NCBI GenBank assembly: GCA_965240325.2
Contig: OZ251222.1
Span: 3,224,001 to 3,288,000, forward strand
Reading direction: 5' to 3'
Source: Rebecca billardiae RCC1528
Taxonomy: Eukaryota; Haptophyta
DNA: 64,000 nt
In this document: positions 49,592-64,000 of the stretch, in pieces
Numbering within the stretch: the stretch's first letter is position 1
Layout: the number at the start of each line of letters is the position of its first letter
The notes under the pieces: model-generated
The model's database searches: none
What the model saw: the letters and a program-made list of their open reading frames with translations, nothing else
Told to the model about the DNA's origin: nothing
Program-made: the position numbers and the translations under genes

Positions 49592-50760
49592 CTAGTCACG
49601 CCCCTTGCCTGTGAAGCGCTCCATGCGCGCCGGCGCATTCGGCTCGTCGACCGAGTGCCTCCCTGGGCCGTACGCAGCGAGCAGGATGAGCGCTCCCACC
49701 GTGGAGAGGCGCTGGAAGAAGAAGTAGCGCTCTGCGTGGGCGCGCGTGCGCGAGCGGCGTGACCGCGATGGCGTGAGGCGGGCGCATCGCACATAAGCGG
49801 AGGGGCCGCTGCACACGCGCGCGCACCGTGATCGTACACGCTGAGCGAGGACTCTGGCGAGAGGTTGGTGCCCAGCTTGGTGAGGTCGATAGGCAAGCGC
49901 GTCTTGATGTCGTCCAGCCTGTCCACCGAGACAACCGAGTGCCCGATCATCCAGAAGTACCAGAACGGGTGGAACACAATGTTGCTCACAAACATGATGC
50001 ACGCAAGCCCGAGAGCGATACGGCGCGAGCGCGAGCCGACCACGATCAGGACGCACACGTACCCGAGCAGCATGACGAGGACGCCCTCGAGCAGGCTGGC
50101 CTGCAAGGGTAGCCCGCCGACGACGATTGTGCGCATCTTCGCGAGGCCGTAGTATACAAAGTACGCGCACAGCAGCACGCGCCCGAGCAGGCACAGCCGG
50201 TCGGACGCCGCGGCGCCTGGCAGCAGCGTGTCACCGGGCAAGATGGTCGCACGCGCGGCGCGCATCTCCTTGAGGTGCGACAGGAGGATGCATAGGCCGC
50301 CGACGACGGTCAGCGTCTCCGCCATGAACTCAAAGTTGCTCGTCTGCGCGTAGATCACCGGATGGATGAAGCACCACACGATGAGCGCAATGCAGCCAAG
50401 CAGCTCTCGCTTCTCGAGCAGCACGGCCGCAGACGCGGTGGCTTGGAGCACGGCCGAGAAGACGATGACCATCCACGCGTCTTGTGGGCTGATGGGCAGC
50501 ATGCCCGCGTTCGCCACCGCGATGACGGTGATTGTCTGGTCCTTGAAGCTCGTCAACATGCGCGTCGCGTCCTCGATGAAGGTGATGCAGATCAGCAGCC
50601 GCGCAAACCACTGCAGCCGGCGGTGCGCAGCGGTGAGGTTGACGTGGTCTGCCAGTGTGTTCAGCAGCGCAGCAGTGACCTCGTCCACGAGCTCACCAGC
50701 CGTCTTCGCCCCCACCTCACCAGCCTCCGCTGCGAGCGGCGTGGCCGTCTCCTCGCCCAT
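49592..50760 (-). CDS. SURF4: SURF4/Erv29-type ER cargo receptor
   Basis: Two exons: 49827-50760 and 49592-49731, with a 95-bp GT-AG intron (49732-49826); 357 residues. The family is recognised from RLLICITFIEDATRM (SURF4: RLCLISTFLEDGIRM), LLGRVLLCAYFVYYG, FHPFWYFWM and the last-exon RYFFFQRLSTVGALILLAAY followed by GPGRHSVDE. Six or seven membrane segments are visible. SURF4 collects soluble cargo in the ER for COPII export. Compared with the usual length of about 270 residues there is an N-terminal extension of about 45 and a longer loop between segments (EMRAARATILPGDTLLPGA). The C-terminus ends FTGKGRD, without the dilysine ER-retrieval signal of animal and yeast members, so retrieval may differ or depend on another motif. 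Confidence 0.9.
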
Positions 50761-52111
50761 ACTGAAAGCCGCGACGCAAATAGACCGACCGCCGTCGCTC
50801 CGGCGCGGGCGGCGCGCGGCGGCTGCGCGTTGCCACTCCGTTACCGGTACTACTGTCTTCCCCCGACTTTACTGTTCATTTGAGATGAGTGTAGCTATTA
50901 AGTCTGCTGTCTGACTTGTGCGTCCGGGCAAGTGGTCCGATGGTCAGCCCACGCCCCACTGCCCCACTCCCGACTCCGGGCCCCGGACCCGGTGCACCCG
51001 GACTCGGGAGCGGGGACGGCGGGACTGCTTCAGGCTGAGACAGTGAGTACTCATCAGAGTAGTGAGACTTGTGAGTGGCTCAGGCTGGGCTGAGCTGCCG
51101 CTGACAGTTCGGATGACGGCGGGATGTTTGACGGCCACGTCGAACACGGAGATGAGCTCACTCACTGAACTCTTAATTAAGTCAGTTCACCACAGACACC
51201 GAGTCGGGTGAGTGCCAGTGGCACTTCGGATGGACACTTCATATATATAGTTCACATCATTGATGACGTAGCTATACGACACTGCCGTACTTGAATACTG
51301 CTGGGCAGTGGGCTGCATTAATTAGTTAACGAATATTGAGCGCCGCAGTGACTACTGTAGCTTACTCCAAAGTTCCTACAACCGTACGTATCTGAAGTCC
51401 CGCGTGCCACGGCCCTTCGAGGCTCACCACGATGGCGGATGTGGGCGGGATGAGATCCGTGAATCGGGTTCTGTGTGTCACTTGAGTGGCAACGCTAGTG
51501 ACAGTGGAGTCCCCGCACGCCGAGTCCCGCTCACTCACTACACTGTCCGTAATTAGCGCAGTCGTCGCGGCAGTAGCTGCTGCTATTACAGTCCTACAAC
51601 CCGTACTCGTATCAGAATCATCAATCCGACTCAGTCTTAAGCTAGCTAGTCATGCTGCAGCATGTATTATTGTATTTGAGTGACGACATGAATCTTCGGT
51701 CTCGGTCGAGTGAAACTGAACGCTGACGCCTCACAGTGAACGCCCAGCCCCAGGCCCAGTCCGTCGAACCGGGGGCCCGCCCTAATTACAAAGTGACTAC
51801 GCGGACGACTACTGCCGAACCACTCCGCCCGAAATCATGTTGAATGTATATTAGCGCGCGCGCAGTCGTATCAATAACTGGGCAGCGCATCAGTAATTAC
51901 TACTACCGTCAGAGTTGTAGATGACGCTATCATCAGCAGTACTCCGAATCCGATGCCAGTGAATGCCGAGCAGTGCCGCGGTACTGCGAGTACCGTATTC
52001 TCAGACTGTAGCTACAGGCTGATAGTACTAGCTGAGACCCGAGTAGCGGCAATTAGATAGGCTGATTCTGATGAGCACTCGCCCTCGGATATATATGTAT
52101 ATATATTATAT
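50761..52111. other. intergenic, AT-richer, ends in TA tract
   Basis: About 1.35 kb with no supported gene. A short TATATATA run lies at 51241-51248. The right end is a TA tract (about 52089-52112) into which the retroelement appears inserted. Confidence 0.55.
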
Positions 52112-57671
<5,560 letters not shown>

Positions 57672-58148
57672 GTGGGGTTATTGGTACAATAACTGATTGT
57701 CTAAGAGGACGACAAGAACGCCGGGCGCCAGCGCCGCTCATCAGCCACATCGCCCTCTACCAGACCATCGCCTCAAAGCGCTGCTCCCGGACAAACAGTC
57801 TGTCCGGGTTTGTCGCCGCGGAGATCTGCTGTTTCCGGCGCCCCCTGGCTGCTTCGCCAGGCGCGGGCGCGCGAGATGGCTGCAGCCGGGCTCGTGGCCC
57901 TGCGTCGCCGGCGGCGGCGGCTCGCACGCGGGTGGCGCGTCGCGTGCACCGACCAACATCTTTCGGCAACCCGCCCACCCAGGGCCCGACGGCGAGCGGC
58001 ATGCCCACCGCATCTGCTGCCGCTCGCCAAGGCATGAGGACACGTAAATCTTGGTCTGGTAGAGGGCGATGTGGCTGATGAGCGGCGCTGGCGCCCGGCG
58101 TTCTTGTCGTCCTCTTAGACAATCAGTTTATTGTACCAATAACCCCAC
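57672..58148. mobile_element. 477-bp MITE-like element with about 95-bp terminal inverted repeats
   Basis: 57672-57766 and 58053-58148 are reverse complements apart from one inserted A. The ends read GTGGGGTTATTGGTACAATA. The interior (about 285 bp) is non-coding and includes a small hairpin (CCCGGACA/TGTCCGGG near 57785-57810). It starts immediately after the preceding TIR element and ends in an AT tract (58149-58163). Short length, long inverted repeats and lack of coding capacity fit a MITE. Confidence 0.8.
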
Positions 58149-58332
58149 ATATATATATATATACGACGACTTGACTACTCTAACTACGCGTCTACTGGCA
58201 GCAGACAATCTCAGTCGTTCCGGACATACAGTAGTGACGACGAGTCTGCTGCGGTGTCCGAGTCGGGTTCCGGAAACGGCTGTGTCAGCACAGTGATGAC
58301 GACAGCATATCCGATCAGCGCTGCTGGGGCGT

Positions 58333-59619
58333 TCACCGCGAGCGGCCGCTGAGCCCACCGCCGTACAGCGGGGCACAGCGCAGCCTGAAGTCAAGCTGGT
58401 CGATGTCGCCGTCCTCTTGCCGGGCACGAGACACCTCGAGACCGCACGCCGCCTCGCCTGGGCCGCACTCGATGCGAGCGGTGTGCTGCGCGCTCGGCCT
58501 GCGCCGCGGGCGCACGGCGTGGAGCGCGAGCGGCTCGTCCAGCCACACGCCGGCGCACTGCAGCCGGAAGTCGTACAGGTCACGGTCACCACGCTCCCAG
58601 CGCGAGTAGACGACCTCGAGGCCGGTGATCGCATCGCCCTCGGCGCACTGCGTGCCCGCCGAAGCGTGCCGCTCGCGCGCCTTGAAGAGCAGCTTGGCCC
58701 AGCTGCCCCAGCGCCGCTGGCAGGACAGCTTGAAGCCGTACAGGTCGAGGTCGCCCTCGTCCGTTCGGCCGTACCGGACCTCGAGCCCGTCGAACGCGCC
58801 GCAGGGGCAGCCGATGGCGCGCACCTCCGCGCGCGACCACGTGCACGTGGGCGTGAGCTTCAGGCCGTGCAGCTCACAGCGCGCGCCAAACGGGAGGCCG
58901 AGCGGCCCGCTCGCCGCGGCGCCCCAGCGCGACGCGGCGGCGCATGCGCCGAGTGACGAGTCGGCGAGGTCGTCGTAGGCGTAGTCGGGCTTGAGCGCGT
59001 TGCACTTGCAGTCAGACGCGCGCTTTGCGCCAGAGGTGGCCAGCGCGCCAGGCGGGCAGCGCGCGCACTCCGTGGCGTTCGCGAGCGCGTTGTACGTGTT
59101 TGCCGGGCACGGCGAGCACGCCGCGCCCTCGGGCAGCACGCGTGCGCCTGCCGGGCACGTGGCACAGTCCGGGTAGAAGCGCCCGTCCACCTTGCCCTGG
59201 CACGTGTGCGCGCCGTGCGGGACGTGGCACCACGAGTCCTCGCACACGCAGCCCCCGCTCGGGGCGGGTGCGCCGTGCCCGTTGCAACGGCTGGCATCGG
59301 GGGCGGGGGGGATGCTGGTAGGCGCGAGTTCTGCGGGCGAGTCGAGCGTGACGGCCTCTGCGCCATCGTCGCGCTCATCGGGCGACGGCGACCCAGCACC
59401 CGCGTCGTGGATGGTGCCAGCGAGCGTGTCGTCCGCGGCGGCCGACGGCACAGCCGCGGCCAGCTCGCCCTCAGGCTGAGCAGCGCCGCCCTGCGTAGCC
59501 TCTGCGGGGTCGGCACTTTGCACGGCGGGCTCGGCGGCATCCGTTGCGGCGATGTCGCCACGCGCGACCGCTGCGACAGCGGCGAGTGTGAGAAGCACGC
59601 GCGACGTCCAAGCCGTCAT
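58333..59619 (-). CDS. secreted Cys-rich protein with EGF/TNFR-like region and three VMO-like repeats
   Basis: 428 residues. The ATG at 59619 gives MTAWTSRVLLTLAAVAAVARG, a clear signal peptide. A Glu/Ala/Pro-rich linker (about 22-115) precedes an EGF-like segment (CNGHGAPAPSGGCVCEDSWC) and a Cys cluster like those of TNFR or GCC2/GCC3 repeats (CSPCPANTYNALANATECAR). Three C-terminal repeats share G-L-E-V-x(5-8)-GD-x-D-x-x-x-F-x-L-x-C: GLEVRYGRTDEGDLDLYGFK, GLEVVYSRWERGDRDLYDFR and GLEVSRARQEDGDIDQLDFR. This resembles VMO-I/dermatopontin-type extracellular repeats, though the family call is tentative. Probably secreted or surface-bound. It is divergent from the RhoGAP gene, 120 bp apart. Confidence 0.75.
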   Translation of the reverse strand: MTAWTSRVLLTLAAVAAVARGDIAATDAAEPAVQSADPAEATQGGAAQPEGELAAAVPSAAADDTLAGTIHDAGAGSPSPDERDDGAEAVTLDSPAELAPTSIPPAPDASRCNGHGAPAPSGGCVCEDSWCHVPHGAHTCQGKVDGRFYPDCATCPAGARVLPEGAACSPCPANTYNALANATECARCPPGALATSGAKRASDCKCNALKPDYAYDDLADSSLGACAAASRWGAAASGPLGLPFGARCELHGLKLTPTCTWSRAEVRAIGCPCGAFDGLEVRYGRTDEGDLDLYGFKLSCQRRWGSWAKLLFKARERHASAGTQCAEGDAITGLEVVYSRWERGDRDLYDFRLQCAGVWLDEPLALHAVRPRRRPSAQHTARIECGPGEAACGLEVSRARQEDGDIDQLDFRLRCAPLYGGGLSGRSR

Positions 59620-59739
59620 CGTCCGTCGACGTCGACTTCGTCGTCGCGGTCGAGAGGCGAGACCGAGAGGCGTCGTCGCTTGAGAGATTGAACTGGCTGA
59701 AGGCGAGAACTGAGCAAGCCACACAGCACACTTCGAACG
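59620..59739. promoter_or_regulatory. bidirectional promoter region
   Basis: Only 120 bp separate the two divergent start codons, so both promoters must lie here or overlap the genes. No TATA box is visible. The sequence has CGTCGACGTCGACTTCGTCG-type repeats at the left and a CACACAGCACAC stretch at the right. Confidence 0.55.
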
Positions 59740-61533
59740 ATGGCGCTCGCGCGGCGCGAGTCCGTCGAGGCCTCGTGGTTCTTGGTGGACGGTGCGAACG
59801 TTCAGCGTGGGCCGCTCTTCGGCGCAGATGTGGCAGCCATGCTAGCCGTGGGCGAGCTCGACGAAGCTGCCACGCTCGTGTGGCGGCCGGGCATGCACGA
59901 CTGGGCGGCGCTGTCGGCCGTACGTGCGCAGCTGCGGCTGCAGGTGCCCGCGCCCGAGCCGGGCGAGGCGCAGCCGGCGCCGCCACCGCTGCGATTCGAC
60001 GGAGTTGGTCGACTACGGTGCGGTGCAACCATCCGCCCTGCCACCGCCGGCGGCGGGAAGGCCCGCACCGTCGTGCGCGGGGCGCCGCACTCGCGCGCGG
60101 GAGTGGCAGCGCCGCCACCTGTCTCGGTGTCAATGCCGAGCACGCCGCGCGCGCGCGATGGCGCGCAGGGCGCGCAGCTGGAGGTGAGCGCCGCTGGCTC
60201 GCCGGGGCTGAGTGCGCTCCTCTCCCCTCTGCGGCAGGCCTGCGGCCGCTTCCGCGCCGCCGATGTCGGCGGCACGGCACCTGGCAATGGCCACGGTGCC
60301 GCGGTGGCCTCTCGGCTCGCAGAGACGTGCGCGTCGCAGCGCGCGGCCGGTGCGGCGCCCGATGCGGCTCCCGGCGCGGTGGGCTGGCTCGGCAGGCTCG
60401 TGCAGTGGCCGTTCGGTGGCAGGGCCTCCGCCGAATCACCGCGCTCGAGCCCGGCCTCCGCGCCCCCGAGCAATCCGCGCGCCGCCGCATCGAGCGTCGC
60501 GGCGAGCGCGGCTGCGGCCTCGCGCTGCTTTGGGGTCGACCTCGATGAGCTGGTGCGGCGGGAGGGCGGGGCTTCGGCGCTGCCGCGCGTATTCACCGAG
60601 CTGTCGGATCGGCTGAGCGCGCCTCCCTTCGTGCACACCATGGGCCTGTTCCGCGTCTCGGCCGAGCACGCGCGCGTGCGCGACGCGCGCGCGGCGCTCG
60701 ACGCGGGCGCTGCGCTGAGCTCGCAGCTCGCCGGGTCGGTCGCGGAGGAGGCGCACGTGGCGGCGGCGCTGCTCAAGCTCTTCCTGCGCGAGCTGCCCGA
60801 GCCCGTGTGCCCGCGCGCGCTGTACGCCGACTTCCTCACGGCGGGTGCCGCCCTCGGTGCAGGCGGCGACGCGGGCGACGTCCTCCGCCCGCTGCTCCGC
60901 CAGCTCCCTGCGGCGCACGCGGCGGTGCTGCGCGCGCTGTGCGCACTGCTGCGCACGGTCACGGCTGAGGCGGCGCGCAACCGCATGACGGCGCGCGCGC
61001 TCGCGAACGTCTTCGCCCCGACCGTCTTCCAGCCGCCACGCGGCGCGCCGGGCGCCGCCGAGAACCCGCTCGCCGCACTGAGCGACGTGGTGCACACGGC
61101 GCAAGTGATGTGCGCGCTGCTCGACGCCTCGGACGAGCTGCTGCCACCGGCCAGCCGGAACGATGGCGGCGCTGAGGCGGCTGTGGACGAGGACGGAGGG
61201 AGTCAGGGCGAGGGGGACTTTGTCGACTGCGACGAGGGCGTGGGCGAGGCGCCGCCGACGGCGGAGGGGGCACCCGTGGCGGCGCACGACTCGGCCGACG
61301 GCAAAGCCTGCCTTGCCGCACCGCCGCTCGCGGCAAGCCCGCCGGTTGTCGCGGACCCCGCGGCCAGCGACGCAGCACTCAACGACAGCAGTTCCAGTGT
61401 TGCGCGCCCTGGGGCTGCGCACGAGGAGGGACCTGCGCCGAACCGTCCCGCGGCTGCTGACGCTACTGCTTCGCCGACAGTGGTGCACGCCGGTCGCGAT
61501 GGCAGCCGACCAAGTACGCCGCCGACATCATGA
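59740..61533 (+). CDS. RhoGAP protein with N-terminal GYF_2-type domain
   Basis: 597 residues. Residues about 12-66 match the GYF_2 (DUF4339) pattern: SWFLVDGANVQRGPLFGADV ... TLVWRPGMHDWAAL, a probable peptide-binding domain. A linker of about 200 residues (Ala/Pro/Ser-rich) follows. Residues about 268-445 form a RhoGAP domain starting FGVDLDELVRREGG. It contains the catalytic arginine finger in GLFRVS (Arg305), the LLKLFLRELPEPV motif, and NRMTARALANVFAPTVF. It should stimulate GTP hydrolysis by Rho/Rac-family GTPases in cytoskeletal or trafficking control. The C-terminus (about 470-597) is acidic and disordered. No intron is needed. Confidence 0.88.
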   Translation: MALARRESVEASWFLVDGANVQRGPLFGADVAAMLAVGELDEAATLVWRPGMHDWAALSAVRAQLRLQVPAPEPGEAQPAPPPLRFDGVGRLRCGATIRPATAGGGKARTVVRGAPHSRAGVAAPPPVSVSMPSTPRARDGAQGAQLEVSAAGSPGLSALLSPLRQACGRFRAADVGGTAPGNGHGAAVASRLAETCASQRAAGAAPDAAPGAVGWLGRLVQWPFGGRASAESPRSSPASAPPSNPRAAASSVAASAAAASRCFGVDLDELVRREGGASALPRVFTELSDRLSAPPFVHTMGLFRVSAEHARVRDARAALDAGAALSSQLAGSVAEEAHVAAALLKLFLRELPEPVCPRALYADFLTAGAALGAGGDAGDVLRPLLRQLPAAHAAVLRALCALLRTVTAEAARNRMTARALANVFAPTVFQPPRGAPGAAENPLAALSDVVHTAQVMCALLDASDELLPPASRNDGGAEAAVDEDGGSQGEGDFVDCDEGVGEAPPTAEGAPVAAHDSADGKACLAAPPLAASPPVVADPAASDAALNDSSSSVARPGAAHEEGPAPNRPAAADATASPTVVHAGRDGSRPSTPPTS

Positions 61534-61900
61534 TTAGACGCTGCTGATGCACTGGAATGCAGCGGCCGCCAGCGCGGCCCGCGGGACTCGGCGTGCGGGG
61601 ACTGGAGGGAGGTGCCGACTGTCAGCGTCACTTGACACCCATGTAAGGTCGTCCATATTATTTATTTATTCAGCAGATCTCTGATCCGACGCCATCAATA
61701 TGGCGCCCGATCATTATGGCATTAATCGCGATATCGGATATAATGATTATAATATGATATAATTGATATCGTTTCGCGAATTTAAACGTAAAACGGTTAC
61801 TCGCGCGTCAGTAGTATAATAATTAAACTACTCGCGGCGTGTGATTGAGTGGCGGTAGCTAACTAATAATTATTGTGGCGGACGGCGACGTCATCACTAA

Positions 61901-61901
<1 letters not shown>
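61534..61901. other. AT-rich intergenic
   Basis: Downstream flank of the RhoGAP gene, markedly AT-rich from 61650 onward with ATAATGATTATAATATGATA-like sequence. No gene is recognised. Confidence 0.55.
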
Positions 61902-63570
<1,669 letters not shown>

Positions 63571-63572
63571 AA

Positions 63573-63616
<44 letters not shown>

Positions 63617-64000
63617 TGATGAGTCCGAAGTAACTGTATTATATATATATATATATATATAACAGTCAAGTGAGTGATGAGGACTGAGGAGTCCGGTCGG
63701 ACTCGGACCCGCCCTAGCCTAATTTAGTATTCGTGATGATGATCATCATCTCATAGTTACGTGATCGTGATGCATCGTCCGACGACTAGGCCGTGACGAC
63801 AGCGCTTATTGCGCTGAAATATCGTCGCCGTGTACGACTGTGCGCGTAGCCGTAGGCCGCCGGTCACCGACACCGCTGCGGCCATGTCACAGATGAGATA
63901 ATAGACGAGATGTCGTCTATCGATTCGTCATCAGCCTGCGCCCACTGGCTTGCCGTACAGGTCCTTGGTCTTGGTCAGCGTGTTAACCTAAGGTGCACGA
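63571..64000. other. AT tracts and intergenic end of window
   Basis: TA runs at about 63574-63614 and 63640-63661, then unique sequence to the edge. No gene is recognised. Confidence 0.55.

Overview
The window reads as nuclear DNA of a GC-rich, flagellated unicellular alga. Genes carry short introns with clear splice sites, there is one Pol III-type tRNA, a flagellar protein (CFAP58), an ER cargo receptor (SURF4), a RhoGAP, proline-rich PPSPPP cell-surface sequence, and non-LTR retroelements embedded in TA microsatellites. A haptophyte or similar marine protist fits best, but the species cannot be fixed from sequence alone. Coding exons have strongly GC-biased third codon positions, while intergenic DNA is richer in A+T.

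Layout. 0.9-2.7 kb: two divergent genes (a 101-residue membrane protein and a tail-anchored protein with an internally duplicated domain). 3.5-8.5 kb: a small coiled-coil gene divergent from a secreted or membrane protein with about 14 RCC1-type repeats. 8.8-12.1 kb: CFAP58 on the minus strand, with a two-codon first exon and a recent 5'-truncated retroelement copy about 100 bp upstream of its ATG. 12.6-15.8 kb: two proteins each with two membrane segments flanking a large polar domain. 16.5 kb: tRNA-Thr. 16.8-22.2 kb: a serine-rich unknown protein and a long coiled-coil protein with an Ig-like plus PH-like C-terminus.

22.8-42.1 kb holds one giant minus-strand gene. The nine-exon model sums to exactly 6,032 codons: signal peptide, six LRR plus proline-rich modules encoded by a 1,844-bp tandem array (each internal module with its own 158-bp intron), about 3 kb of PPSPPP sequence, about 52 Cys-rich 'GCTD...NYDS...DDGSC' repeats interrupted by a globular insert, one membrane segment and a cytoplasmic tail with five SRASEP-type motifs. 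This is the most striking object in the window.

42.2-48.6 kb is gene-poor. It has a frame-disrupted secreted-protein gene and a 2.3-kb inverted repeat with arms of about 1 kb. 48.6-50.8 kb: a small unknown ORF of lower GC and SURF4. 52.1-56.8 kb: an apparently full-length non-LTR retroelement whose single ORF has an RGG-rich linker, a reverse transcriptase (motif C HDD) and a PD-(D/E)XK-like nuclease motif, set between TA tracts. 56.9-58.15 kb: two adjacent terminal-inverted-repeat elements. 58.3-61.5 kb: a divergent pair, a secreted Cys-rich protein and a GYF-RhoGAP protein, 120 bp apart. 62.2-63.6 kb: a probable non-autonomous relative of the retroelement with the same 3' tail motif, also between TA tracts.

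The genes do not form a pathway. The window mixes housekeeping and secretory genes, a very large repeat-built surface protein, and a mobile-element family that seems to favour TA-rich sites.
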